64,000 nucleotides of DNA from Lota lota (GCA_026745465.1 JACYXH010000739.1:275001-339000), one strand, 5' to 3'. Positions 46,701-58,077 are shown, counted from the first letter of the stretch. The notes: generated from the sequence alone by a model not told the origin. Program-made: numbers and translations.

Positions 46701-47759
46701 CCTCTTAACACCCCCTCCCCTTTCTCAAACCCCCACCCCATTTTCACTTTGAGATGCTCTGGGAAAAAGAACCTAAAATTAACACAACACACTGGAGCAA
46801 CAATAGCATTTAAAACACTTGCTGTTTACGTGGCTCTTTCATCTCTCTCGAGTGAATCCCCCCACGCCGCACACCTGACAGGATCCAACATGCGTGGGAG
46901 GAAGAGGAGGAAGGTGGATGCGGAATGTAAATCGATCCACGCGTCTCTACGTTGTCGGTGGTCCCCGGATGCCTGTGTCGAACTTGTCTCGATGTCGTCG
47001 GTCTATCCCCGCTTCATTCAATTATATATAAGCTGATATGCCGATGCATGACGCAGATGTACGTGCAGCTGGAAATGTCTGAGAAAGGCAAGGTTAATTT
47101 ACCTTCAATAGCTGAGTATGGCCTTTGCCACATTAATTAATAGCTAGTTGTTAGCATTTAACAGTACGCATAATAAAATACCTAGACTTTGACTTGCAAT
47201 GTCTCTTTTATATCATCTTTTTATAATTCAAACACACTTTAAACGTATGCACGCAGAAGATAATGGCTTGGATTTTTGTGTGGTTTTTGTCATCTTCAAT
47301 CAATCACTTGCTTTTCCTTTATTTGCTAAATTAAATGAAATAATTCATTATTCATAGTCTTAGTCTCTCCGCCTGGAGTACATAGATGATGTATGTATGT
47401 TAGCTCTTTCACCATCCATCCATCACCCTGCCAAGTTTGGGAAATGCCACTAATTGCTGTTGGCCACAGTGTCTGCGGAACATTTCAATGGATGCTGCTT
47501 TAGCAGCACGGTTACATACATTTCATTTTTTTAACAGAAAACCCCAGCAAGCACGCGTTCTCTCGAAGGGACGCTTCCATGACAAACAAAAACAACAAAC
47601 AAGACAGGCGCTTGCCTATGCATGACTATGATCTATGGACACCAATGCAAGTGTGAGCCCAATACAAATAGCTCTTCTCCCTCCAATGCGATGCAGACAG
47701 CAGCGCTGCTAAGCGACCTGGGAATCGGCGGGGTGCACCAGTGCAAGGAGCCGCGGTTC
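46701..47759. other. Unique non-coding sequence, no gene seen
   Basis: No repeat or gene recognised. Confidence 0.5.
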
Positions 47760-49200
47760 TCATTGTGACGGCGCAATGACTCATCTGTTCAATCCCACTT
47801 CTGTCCCTGCATCAAGGCACTGATTGGCTACTGAAGCCTCAGCGGTGACCTGCACAGTGAGCCTTCCTGGCATCAGGATGATGGAGGCAGTGGCCCCCTG
47901 GAACCCTGAAAGGTGTGGGCCTCTGAGTTGGCCATGCCTCGGCAAGTATGAGGAAAGCGGGCAACGCATGATGAGCTTTCAGCGTCTGTGTTGCCAGCCT
48001 GCTGTTTTCTGATGGAGTGGAGCATTGAAGCCCAACCCAGCATGAATGCGACCCTGGTCGTAGCGGACGGTATGGAATGTATACGTTAACGCTGCGCTCA
48101 AAGTTCAAACAAGTTCAACGATACCCCAGTCGATGCTGACCTCTCGAAGCACATCCAATCAGATTACTGTTACTCCGTTGTTTGACATTCTATAACCAAG
48201 GGAATCTACACAGCGATGTCTCTCTTCATTTCTAAACTTAAATACATGTTTTATGACTTAAAGGTACTGAACCCCCGTCTGTTGCTTGGCTCTATTCCGA
48301 ACGCCTGACCTCCATGTGTTGACTGCTTTATTACAAAGGAGTTTATCTGGTGGAAATTCTCTTGGTGGAGGTCCTACTATATACTAGTGCTCCTGCCGAC
48401 CTGCCTAACTACTGGAAGGGACCTGTTTGACCCTCTATCATTGCCAGGGGACACCAAACGAAGCTTGTGATGGTGCTCATCAGGGGTGAGATGCCTACAC
48501 TTCCTGGACTTTTTGAGGTCCCATGACAAGGACCTCAAATCCGAGAATCTTCTCTGCTACGACCAAACTCTGGACTGCAGAGGGAGATTCTGCTGGGGGC
48601 TAATATGATGAAGGTGGGACCATCAGTGAGGCTTTTGGTCCGTGTTAAATCACATTTGGAAACCCACAAGATACCACCCCGAAGTTGTGCTTGGGAGGCC
48701 CTATTTGTGTCCAGCAGATAAAAAGGCAACTCCAGGTTCAAACAGTAAAAACCTTGCAATATTTCCTTGCTCCACCTTTCAACTTTTCCAACTGATACTG
48801 TGGTTGTAGCTCTGAGAAAGATGCAAACACAAATGCAGCTCACCTACATGGTTCTGGACTATGGGTCAATTCCTTTGTGTCATCTGGAATCATTCACATG
48901 GTGCTGACCAGGCCAAGGGTAGAGGAGTGTATCTTCAATGGAGAGGGACAGTATAATCAGGCATTTTCCAACCGAGTTTTCAGATTTCTGCTGCACTGCT
49001 CTGCTCTCCGGTCCTTGTCTCTTCAAGTCTCGGTTGATTGGACTCATTTCTAAATGCTATGAAAACCGGTCAGCCTTACATAGTACATATGTTCAGAGGC
49101 AAGCTGTCATATCTACTCACCAGAGCTGTAACCAGGAAAATGAAATCCCAAAGTCAAGAGATAGTGGCGGGGTGAGAGTGGTAAGAGTGTAGTGGGTTGG
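47760..49200. other. Unassigned block of balanced, low-repeat sequence
   Basis: About 1.4 kb without microsatellites and with fairly even base composition, unlike its surroundings. Open frames of about 60-100 codons occur on both strands (for example 47839-48108 and 48535-48843, minus) but match no family I know. It could be an old transposon body, a pseudogene or a non-coding transcript. None of these is demonstrated. Confidence 0.3.
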
Positions 49201-49959
49201 GTTAAGATTAAAAGTCCTATTTCCCTTTCATATGGTTATTTAATTGAGGAAGCATTTTCTGGAAATATATATACATTTACTGCTAACATGCTCATTGGGA
49301 ATATGACCCCAGCGTCTGTCTATCTATCACGATGACAACCTGCTACCCAGATAGCTGATGTTATAAAGTTATGCGTATTCTAAAACTTGTTGTCCCAACG
49401 TTGACGCATTTTTCCCAAGCCACATTATTGGAGACAAAATAAAGAATATTCGAATGTGCTTGCTGTGGTACGATGGTGTCTTTGCCTGTGTGTTTGATCC
49501 TCTCCATTTGAGCGGTGCACAGGAACCGAGACACTTTCACTTTCACTTTCCAATTGGTCTAGCTCAGCGAGAAGCCTTAGAGATAGGAAGGAGAAATAAA
49601 TAAAGGTCTTCTGTATCCTTTCCTCTCCTTTCCCTGTGCCGAATCTGAATCGGGGTTTATTTTTAACATCCTCCTCTCACCTCCCACTACTCTGCGAAGA
49701 GTTCAGGCATGTTTCGTTTTCCCTCCTTTTAAAACCCTGATTACACCAAGGGTGGGATTATTCACCGCCACTGGGCCAGGCGGCAGACGATGGGTACACA
49801 GCCTGACATATTAGTCTGGCATACTCCAAGCCCTCCGTGGAAGGCCCAGTCTGCAGTTGATCCCAATGTTTTCCGCTGCACTGACCACCAACCGAACAAT
49901 ACGGTGCAAATCCCTGCAGAGTTCACATGCAATAGCATTATCTGTTTGGTGTTTTATTT
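49201..49959. other. Unique non-coding sequence, no gene seen
   Basis: Plain sequence. CACTTTCACTTTCACTTTCC near 49534 is a small tandem repeat. Confidence 0.5.
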
Positions 49960-50010
49960 TCTCTCTCTCTCTCTCTTGCTCTCTCTCTCTTGCTCTCTCT
50001 CTCTTTCTAG
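49960..50010. repeat. (CT)n with TTG interruptions
   Basis: Three CT blocks separated by CTTGCT. Confidence 0.9.
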
Positions 50011-50018
50011 TCTCACCC

Positions 50019-50335
50019 GAAGCTACTTGTGATGCTTTTAATTTCACAGGCTAATTAAGAGCCGGACTTGACAAACCAAAATCAACATAATGACACAAAG
50101 TGACCTTTTGGGCTAGCATATAGGAGTGTCCGTCTGGGCTTCAAGAGCAGGAAATAACACACCCACAAGTGAATCGATGAGGGTTACCTTTGAGGTGCGT
50201 TCAGAATGCCTGGGAAATTCGTGAATAAAACATGCTGCGCTATGTCAGAATCATAAACCTTAAAGTTGCTTTAGAAGTTGCTTTCAGGAGGAAAGAGAGC
50301 TAGAATGACTATGTTAAACAAAGTTCTAACAGTAG
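50019..50335 (+). repeat. Diverged relative of 55025-55140
   Basis: AAGCTACTTGTGATGCTTTT at about 50020 and AAGTTGCTTTCAGGAGGAAA with GAGAGCTAG at about 50275 recur in order at 55025 (AAGCTGCTTGTGATGCTTTT) and 55102 (GAAGTTGTATTCAGGAGGAA). The interval here is longer. Either one old interspersed family or a diverged duplication. Confidence 0.6.
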
Positions 50336-51121
50336 CCCCCATTTGACAGTTGGGGAAAGCTTGTTACAGTGACCAAAACTTGCTGATGTCATCAAGACCA
50401 GAGCCACAGAGAGAGAGAGTTGAGTCATCTCTGTTCACTCCATAAGGCCAATTATTTAAGAGCAATGGTGAATCATGGAGACGCTCAATAGTCCCAAACA
50501 TTGGGAACTTATAGCAGCAGCATAGGAGCCGTGTTTTCATTGCACTTTTCGAGGTCAAGTTAATCGGTAGCACTTTCGTTGACCTATTATCACATTTTAA
50601 TTAAATAAGCTATATATTTTCAGCATTTTAGCAATTTCTATTTAAAGTCGATTTTTTTAACTAGCTAACGTACGCAAACAGATAAAGATAGGTTACAGGG
50701 AGCAAACCAATATCGTCAATATGGTTTGTTACGTTGTGTTTATATAATGGTGTGCATTCATACAGACAAATGCCTCTAAACATGTGTTTGAGTGGGAAAG
50801 GGTAGCCTATTTGTTACTTAAACATTGGAGCTACTATGTTGTAGTCGTTCTGCGGTGAAATGAGGACGTCATTGGATGTTATAAAACTGTTTGTTACTAT
50901 AATAAAAGGTTAAGCAAGACATTGTTAGTTACTTTGATAGTCAATAGAATAAATCCGCAGCCCAGTTAAGTCACACATCTGGTAAGTAAGAACTTCTTAC
51001 TAACATCCATAGAGATCAATAGAATAGCATCCATATTAACCTACACACCAAAAGCCTTACTAACTCGCCCCTACATCGCTAAGCTTAGTGAACATGCATA
51101 TAAACTATACTAAAAATATAA
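50336..51121. other. Unique AT-leaning sequence, no gene seen
   Basis: Plain sequence leading to the LINE relic. Confidence 0.5.
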
Positions 51122-51541
51122 AGGGATCTGTTCTCGTCACTGTGACCGGTTGTATACGTTCCTCCCTCGGCCAACGCGGCGATTCTACAGACCCAGCACC
51201 TGAACGCATTCATCACTACATCTGGGGATTTCAACCGCCTCCCTCTGGCTGCAACTCTGCCCACTTTCAAGCAGTTTCTGGACTGTCCAACCAGGGAAAG
51301 CAATTCACTGCTGTATGCTGTTGTTAAGTAGGCATACAGCTACAAAGACCTCCCCCCTGTCGGGATATCTGACCACAACCGGATCCACCTGCTGCCCCTG
51401 TACAAGCCCCTCCTCCATCGCCAACCTGTCCCTACTTGGGGTGTGAGCAGGTGGTCACAAGAGACCAATGAGCTTATGCAGGGCCACAGACTGGAGTGTG
51501 CTCGACATTTCACGTGGAGAGGACATTGATGAACTCACGGA

Positions 51542-52537
51542 TTGTATAACAGGGTACATATACTTAAGCGTGGACAGTGTTGTTGCAACACAAACTGTAC
51601 CCTGTCATCCCCCCCCCCCCCCCCCCCCCCCCCAGCTCTCCCCAACAACACTACAAGACCCGTCGCACACAGCTCACTGGCCTTAACAGTGGAGCAGGTG
51701 AGGAAAGAGCTGAACACACTCCGATCAGGCAAGGCAGCAGGTCCCGACGGTGTCAGCCCAAGTGTACTCAAAGCTTCTGTCCTCAAGCTGTGCGGAGCAC
51801 TCCAGTACATCTTCAACCTGAGCCTGAGTCTGGAGAGGTTCTCTCTGCTGTGGAAGACACCCTGCCTGGTTCCTGTAGCAAAGACGTTGCATCCCAGCGC
51901 CTCCAACGACTGCAGACCAGGGCTACTGACTTCCCACCTGATGAAGTCCCTTGAGAGACTGGTCTGGGTACAACTTTGGCCCCTGGTTAAACCATCACTG
52001 GACCCCCATCAGCTTGCCTGGCAGCCAAAGGTGGAAGTGGATGATGGCGTCATCTTACTGCACCAGTCTGTGGTAGCCAGTGCAATTTTCTTTGCTGTTG
52101 TGTGCTGGGGCAGCAGGGCGTGGTCAATTAACACCAGCAGAATAAACAAGCTCGTCAGGAAGGCTGGCTCTGTCCTTTGGGCGGAGCTTGATTATTTGGT
52201 AGTGGTGTCAGAGAGGAGTATGCTGTGCAAACTGCGAAGCATCATGGACAATAACTCTCACCTTCTCAACAATTTGCTGGTCATGCACAGGAGAACCTTC
52301 AGCAGCAGACTGGCACCACCACGATGCACAACAGAGTGCCACAGGAAATGTCCCTGTGGCAAACTGCACAACTCCTCTGCCTCAGGCAGAGAGAGGGACA
52401 GCAGAGGGACTCTGTTCTGCTCTGTTTGGTACTTCTTCCTACATCTTCATATTTTTCTCTGGATAACTATCTCTCAGTGGCTCACCCTTACTGTCATTTA
52501 CAATACTCTTATGACTTATGGGACTTATGTGCAATAA
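51542..52537 (+). pseudogene. LINE reverse transcriptase remnant, palm deleted
   Basis: Open frame of 331 codons inside the LINE relic. Residues 62-70 read SGKAAGPDG, the conserved RT finger motif of non-LTR elements, followed by VLKLCGALQYIFNLSLS, LWKTPCLVPVAK and RPGLLTSHLMKSLERL at about 126-141. Around residue 170-183 the sequence jumps from VEVDDGVILLHQ straight to AIFFAVVCWGS, which normally lies after the catalytic palm. The YADD-type box is therefore absent through an internal deletion. The end contains CKLRSIMDNNSHLLNN and SRLAPPRC, usual in the C-terminal part. The first 35 residues include the poly-C derived prolines and are not original. It cannot encode an active enzyme. It is not a host gene. 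Confidence 0.85.
51609..51633. repeat. Poly-C run inside the LINE
   Basis: 25 C between the endonuclease and RT fragments. It probably grew after insertion. Confidence 0.95.
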
Positions 52538-52955
52538 CAGGGACATTATGTTAAGCATCATGGTTATAACCACTGAACATTTGAATTTAATCATTTACAT
52601 GTCCTGTACTTTGGATTGATTCTGTACATACATAGCTATTTGCCACTCTCATACATCTCTGTGATCCTTACCATTAACCTGGGATATTTACCTCAAATGT
52701 ATGGCCCTTACCTTAACTGTTATATTTGGCATTGTGCTTTTTGGAATAGCATCCTACTGCTAAATAGTTCAAATTTATATATATGATACCTAATATTACC
52801 TGTCACATTTCTGGCTGTACATATATTGCACCTTACTGCTCTTTTACTAATTTACTCTTATATTGTTGATTTGCATATTTGCACTCTATATCTTTGCATC
52901 TTAACTGCAGCACAGTCATTTCCCTTGAGATCAACAAAGGTATATCTTATCTTAT

Positions 52956-53046
52956 ATCGATGTTTTGGTATAGATTAAGTATTGCTTCTGGATCTAGGGT
53001 GTGGGGAAAAAAAAGAAAGCCTGCTTATATGCCATTACACCCCTAG
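52956..53046. mobile_element. Possible hAT-like fragment beside the LINE end
   Basis: TATCGATGTTTTGG near 52975 and ATTACACCCCTAG ending at about 53046 match words from the TAGGGGTGTAACGAT-type fish hAT repeats, in minus orientation at the right end. The left end may have been replaced or hidden by the LINE tail. Weak. Confidence 0.35.
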
Positions 53047-54352
53047 TCTTGTAAGTTACTTATTCTGCTCATGTTTCCCTCATTGAGGTGGGTAATTATT
53101 ATAGTCATGTTACCTTGTCTTCTAGGCCTTAGTCACCCTGTATAGTCCTACTCCTATTATAGCAGACCATATACAGAGTAAATGGGGCACATCTTTGTAA
53201 TTACTAATGTTCTATATGTGCATTGATTAATGCACCTCAATAATGTTTGAAACTAGAGTTTAGATGTTTCTTGTTGTTGTCAGTGGAATGCTTGGGCACT
53301 GGAGGTCATACATTGAATAGACGGCCATCAAGCAGCTTTCAGTTGCAACATATTGCACATCATGTCGGCTGCACGTTCCTGTTGTTGGTGGATTCAGAGC
53401 CCGTGGAGAAGCCATGGCTGGGTCTGGAGGGGTTGATATCCAATTCATAGTCATACCTTCTGGTATTTTTAAGTAAACGGAAAATCAATGCGACGATTTG
53501 GACTACTCGAATCTGAAGCAGCACAACGTTGGCTAGCCACTCAACCTGTCACTCTAATCCTCATATTTGAGCTAGTTATATAATTATATGAATATTAAAT
53601 ACTACTAACAAGCCAGTCGGTTTACAATACTCCAAATCTATTTGCATTATTTTTACTAGCTAACAAAAGTGGCTGTTTCGTGGTAAAGAAAAAAAGGGAT
53701 GCGCAATTTCCACTACTATGACCCGCTTGGAACTATCTGAAGCTACATGAACCATGTGACCGTGAAGCTTCGTGAACCTCCAGTGATGCGACCGTGTCTT
53801 TCTATGTCTCTGATGTAGACAAGTTCCTAGGGAATTGTGGGGCTTGTAGTTAAACGCAGAACACTTTAATCCAGTGACCGGGGGGACTCTCTAAGTGCCA
53901 AGGTGTCCTGTTTAGATTTAAAGAGCTTCATTAAAACTTGCGATTTTCACCAGATTGTAATTAAGAGACGCTTATTCCTGTCATCCTGCTAAAATTACAA
54001 ATCAGCAGGGTTACTTCTCATGGCATAAAGGGCAAAAACAGGAAAAAAAGAAAATAAGTTAAACAAGGGATGTGTGGACAACTTGTAGGCTTATATATTT
54101 TCATGTACATTCGAAGGGGTTCATTTCAGCCATTAATGTGAATTAAAAAAAAAGAAACAAACCAATGTATAATTAAACACAGGGTCTAAAAGTTCAGAAT
54201 TTATACAAATCTTAAATAAACAATGGCAATAAGCAAGACCTTTTTATGACATATATACATTTTAAGCCATTTGAAAGCTTTATGATTTGAAATGTAAATT
54301 AGTAAACATAGACTGCTTTCTGTAAAAACTTTATATATGAGCTGTTTTATAT
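53047..54352. other. Unique sequence, no gene seen
   Basis: GAAGCTACATGAACCATGTG and GAAGCTTCGTGAACC near 53740-53780 are a short imperfect tandem pair. The rest is AT-leaning unique sequence. Confidence 0.5.
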
Positions 54353-54524
54353 TCAGTACCATAATGGTAGTTTTGCCAATTAAGATAAGATAAAATGTAC
54401 TTTATTCATCCCAAATGGAAAATTAGGGATTCCTGCTACATCAGTTATTGCGTCCATAAACTGCGGTCTGCGTAACATAACAATGGAAGTATATTTTCCG
54501 AACCCATTGGCAGCAATTTTAACA
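54353..54524 (-). repeat. Local duplication with a LINE-type 3' tail, copy 1
   Basis: Starts CAGTACCATAATGGTAGTTT and holds AAGATAAGATAAAATGTACT with TTATTCATCCCA. Read on the minus strand this is a GGGATGAATAAAGTACATTT tail with TTATCTTATC, as at LINE/SINE 3' ends. It ends near CCGAACCCATTGGCAGCA. The same run, including the leading flank, recurs at 55144-55320. Confidence 0.8.
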
Positions 54525-54599
54525 ACCAACATGCCAAGAGCCAGTGTTGTGTCGGTGAAGTGAATTATTAGGAGAGTACAGTTTCACTTCCATCTGCGT

Positions 54600-54900
54600 C
54601 TGTGTGTGTGTGTTGAGTGTCTGTGTTTTTGTTGTCAATCACATTGCCTTGGTGACGAGGGGGGTGGGAGAGGTTGTGTGTGTGCATTGTCACACGCCGC
54701 ATTCACACACACACACACAAACACAAACACATTCTTACATACGCCCATCTACAAACAAACTAACTAATGCACGCACACATACAGGCATGTACACATGCTT
54801 ACAAACACAAACACACACACATTCATGATTGTTCACATACACTTACATGCATACGCACACACAGAGAGTATATGTATATATATACTTTATATATACACAC
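54600..54900. repeat. GT block then CA-rich field
   Basis: (GT)n at 54598-54612, (CA)n at about 54703-54718 and diverged CA words to 54903, with TATATATATA near 54868-54895. Confidence 0.85.
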
Positions 54901-55024
54901 ACGCCAAATCACACAAACAATCTTATGAATTGCATATCTCCCTTCTACACTCAAGAGATTTAGATATACTTAAATCAAAAAACGTAGCCAATCATAGCCA
55001 GTCTCTCATACTCTGGTCCACTTA

Positions 55025-55140
55025 AAGCTGCTTGTGATGCTTTTCTGGGTTACACTGCAATGTGACGTTACGATGTACAAGCCCTGTGGAGGGTGCTTAA
55101 GAAGTTGTATTCAGGAGGAAAGAGATTAGGAAACAAAAAA
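55025..55140 (+). repeat. Diverged relative of 50019-50335
   Basis: AAGCTGCTTGTGATGCTTTT and TTCAGGAGGAAAGAGATTAG match the earlier copy in order but with a shorter interval. It runs directly into the duplicated block that starts at 55144. Confidence 0.6.
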
Positions 55141-55143
55141 AGT

Positions 55144-55320
55144 TCAGTACCATAATGGTAGTTTTGGTAATTAAAATAAGACAAAATGTACTTTATTCAT
55201 CCCAGATGGGAAATAAGGGTTTCATAATATGTCGGTTATTGAATCTATGAACTGCGGTGTGCGTAACATAACAAGCATAATTGAATGTTTTCCGAACCGA
55301 CTGGCAGCCATTTTCTAACC
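55144..55320 (-). repeat. Local duplication with a LINE-type 3' tail, copy 2
   Basis: CAGTACCATAATGGTAGTTT, AAATGTACTTTATTCATCCC, GAACTGCGGTGTGCGTAACA and CCGAACCGACTGGCAGCC follow the same order as in 54353-54524. The offset is about 790 bp. Scattered differences show an old duplication rather than an assembly repeat. Confidence 0.8.
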
Positions 55321-55585
55321 TGCTGTCTTCTTCTTCATCGTCTCGTTCTCTTGGTCTCATTTGCTCATGTTGGCTTTGTGTGAATCCATCACACGTCAGG
55401 CGACAATTGTGGGTAAACAGCTTGGTAAACAGATTACTTTTAGCCGGGCGTGTAGGTTAGACAGGGGAGGGGGAGCGGGTGAGATAGGGGGAGAGGCTGA
55501 TAGGGAGGGCAAGTTGGTAGGTAGGAGGAGGCAGGATAATGATGGGTCTGATGTCATCCTGAGGCCAAAGGCGGACATGATGGAT

Positions 55586-55860
55586 GGGAGATACACATAC
55601 ACACACATGCACGCACGCACGCACACACACACTAAGCAGGGTCACAAATAGTCATGCACGTTCTCAAGCGCACACAGGCTTGCGCATACACATATACATT
55701 CTCCCACGCAGTCACACACGTAGACACTTGATATACACACACATAACCACCCGAGACATACATACACACAGAAAAAGACACACATACACCGACAACGCAT
55801 AAATACACACCACCCCCACACACAAACACAAACACGTGCACACGTACACACACACACCAA
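55586..55860. repeat. CA-rich degenerate field
   Basis: ACACACATGC, ACGCACGCACGC and ACATACACACAG words over about 275 bp. Cys/Val frames on the minus strand are artefacts. Confidence 0.85.
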
Positions 55861-55901
55861 CTAGTAAACACTCACACGTGTGACAGGCCTACCCTGAGGC
55901 C

Positions 55902-55948
55902 CTGTGGTACAGGGCTGTACCACAGTGGGTGTACCCTGTGGTACACCC
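55902..55948. repeat. Two adjacent perfect hairpins
   Basis: CTGTGGTACA (55902-55911) pairs with TGTACCACAG (55916-55925) around GGGC. GGGTGTACC (55927-55935) pairs with GGTACACCC (55940-55948) around CTGT. They are separated by a single base. The shared TGTGGTAC core makes alternative pairings possible. They sit between a CA field and a polypurine array. Confidence 0.9.
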
Positions 55949-55974
55949 ACACTCATACGCTTACTGAACTGTGG

Positions 55975-56760
55975 GGCGAGAGGTAAAACGGGAGAAAAAG
56001 TGTGAGAGAGAGAGGTGAGGGCAAGAGGAAGGAAAGAGGTGAGGGGAAAGATAGGTGGTGCAAACGAGGAAGGAAGGAGGAGAGAGAGAGGGGGAGGTGA
56101 GGGGTAGAGAGAGGTGGTGCAAGAGAGGAAGGAGGGAATAGAGAGAGAAAGGGAGATGAGGGCGAGAGAGAGGTGGTGCAAGAGAGAAAAGAAAGAGAAG
56201 AGAGAGAGAGGGAGGTGAGGGGGAGAGAGGTGGTGCAAGAGAGGAAGGAAGGAGGAGAGAGAGAGAGAGGGAGGTGAGGGCGAGAGAGGTGGTGCAAGAC
56301 AGAAAAAAAGGAGAAGAGAGAGAGAGGGAGGTGAGGGCGAGAGAGGAAGGAAGGAGGAGAGAGAGAGTGAGGTGAGGGGGAGAGAGGTGGTGCAAACGAG
56401 GAAGGAAGGAAGAGAGAGGCGAGGGGAAAGAGAGGTGGTGTAAACGAGGAAGGATGGAGGAGAGAGATGAGGGCGATAGAGAGGTGGTGCAAACGAGGAA
56501 GCAAGGAGGAGAGAGAGAGATGGAGATGAGGGCGAGAGGAAGTTTAGGGGTGAGAGAATGGAGGGGGGAGAGAAAGAGAGGTAAGGGTGAGTGAGAAGGA
56601 CTGAGAGGAACAGAGAAAGGGGGAATAGAGAGGTAAGGGCAACGTGGAACAAAGTAGAGAGAAGGAAAGGAGTGATGAGAGAGAGCTATGGGCACGATAG
56701 GAAGGAAGGGGTTAGGGTGTAGGGGGGTGGGGGGGGAGTGAGGAGAGCGTGGGATTAAAG
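55975..56760. repeat. Polypurine minisatellite, unit about 58 bp
   Basis: GGTGGTGCAA or close variants start at about 56053, 56113, 56171, 56229, 56288, 56387, 56433 and 56483. Between them lie GAGAGGAAGGAAGGAGG and GAGAGAGGGAGGTGAGGGC words. Spacing is about 58-60 bp in the first half and irregular later. The end (56560-56760) is degenerate. Nearly all purine on this strand, so all minus-strand frames remain open and give long false Ser/Pro/Leu frames. Confidence 0.9.
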
Positions 56761-57127
56761 ACAATATAAAGGAGCAGGGGAGACGGAGTGGTTCGTTTTG
56801 CTGCTGCACCTGCTCAGCTCTGTGTGTCCTCACCATGGTCCTCAGTGTGTAACACGAATGATTTTTATCTTTCACTATGTGTTTCCACTTCTCACTATGC
56901 GGTGTATGTGTGTCTGTGTCTGTATGTGTATGTGTGTGTCTTTTTATGTGTGTTTTTGTCTACTGTCTATCCAGGGCTGTGTGTGTTGTTGTGTTGGGGG
57001 GCTATTATAAAATGATGTTATCTTTGTTCATCTGTCAGTACATAACGTCCATGTATACCATGTACATACCACATGCATTCATGCTGAGAGCCACTCAACT
57101 GTGAATGTTTTTCCATGTTGCACAGCC

Positions 57128-57130
<3 letters not shown>
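56761..57130. other. Unique sequence with TG words
   Basis: GTGTGTCTGTGTCTGTATG field at about 56900-56960, otherwise plain. No gene. Confidence 0.5.
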
Positions 57131-57171
<41 letters not shown>

Positions 57172-57180
57172 ACACACACA
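57131..57180. repeat. (CA)n microsatellite
   Basis: About 25 units with one T interruption. Confidence 0.95.
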
Positions 57181-57434
57181 CGTGCCGTTTTCATGCATTT
57201 GCGGCAAATCCCAATAAACATTAGCTTGCGCTAACCTCCTTCCCCTGCATGCTGCGTTATTTAATCCCTCTCCGGTAGACCCAGCCCCTGAACAACATCT
57301 GCACTGAGCTCTGAGACCTGCTCACTGCTGCGTAAACAACAGCTGGGCCATTCTGCCCCCCAGTGGTTGGTCTGGGAATAACCACCACCACACCAGAACA
57401 CACGTCCACGTCCAGCCTCTCTGTGTCCACCAGC

Positions 57435-57438
<4 letters not shown>

Positions 57439-57508
<70 letters not shown>
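57439..57508. repeat. (CT)n microsatellite
   Basis: About 35 uninterrupted units. Confidence 0.96.
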
Positions 57509-57514
<6 letters not shown>

Positions 57515-58075
57515 TTATTGCACATGACACAGTAATCTCCGCAGTCCAGCCGCAAAATCGATGTTTTGAATATGGTGTTTTTTTTTTGCAGCCGCCTGTG
57601 GGACGGGCGTTCGACGCAGAGCGCGCTGCTGTCCTCGCGTTTAATTCTTTTTTTTTGCTCTGCATTTGTTGTAATCGAACCGGTGTTTGTTGTAATTACT
57701 TAGTGTTTTTCGATTTGTTCGATTTCTTAGATGCTGCCGGCCACAACACATGTGGCTGGGAGTCACACAAACACCCTGACCATGAGACTATACTACCTCA
57801 CTAGACTACCACACCCGCTCCTCCTAACCTATCCCATCTTCATCGCTATCCTCTTCCTCATCCCGAATCTCTCTCTATCTCTGTCTGTCTGTCTCTCTCA
57901 CTCTCTCTCTCCTGGAGAGCGCAAGCTTAGCTAGCAGTGATGTATGGCACTGAACCCAATAAGGCCTGTGTGTTTTGATGTGGAGAAAATAACTGGAGAG
58001 AGAAGGAAGATAGATAAACTGTAGTGATTGGCCCACTTCCAGCAGCACACAAAATACAGTACACAGTGATAGTGG
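57509..58075. other. Unique sequence with T-runs and CT words
   Basis: T-runs at 57580-57588 and 57649-57656, CT words at about 57868-57912. No gene. Confidence 0.5.
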
Positions 58076-58077
58076 CA

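Larger units (their letters stand above)
51122..52955 (+). mobile_element. Decayed LINE (Rex1 / L2-CR1 type)
   Basis: Conceptual translation from about 51123 gives endonuclease motifs: VYVPPSANA, ITTSGDFN, LPTFKQFLDCPTRE, then GISDHN with the catalytic SDH. A one-base frame change near 51151 and a TAG at 51329-51331 break it. A 25-base C run at 51609-51633 precedes the RT fragment (51640 to about 52075), a C-terminal part (to about 52370) and an AT-rich 3' UTR. The end at about 52920-52955 reads TTTCCCTTGAGATCAACAAA followed by short TATCTTATCTTAT repeats, a tail typical of this LINE group. The 5' end is truncated or lost. Clade assignment is by recalled motif, not by a search. Confidence 0.85.

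Noticed and set aside
48535-48843. Minus-strand frame of 102 codons in a balanced-composition block
   Set aside because: No family recognised, no splice or promoter context, and other frames overlap. Kept only as part of an unassigned block.
51542-52537. 331-codon frame as a host gene
   Set aside because: It is the RT remnant of a LINE, with a deleted catalytic palm and poly-C derived prolines.
55861-56875. Minus-strand frames of 263, 304 and 183 codons, Ser/Pro/Leu-rich with apparent repeats
   Set aside because: All three frames are open at once because the strand is nearly pure pyrimidine, which excludes stop codons. They are a minisatellite artefact.
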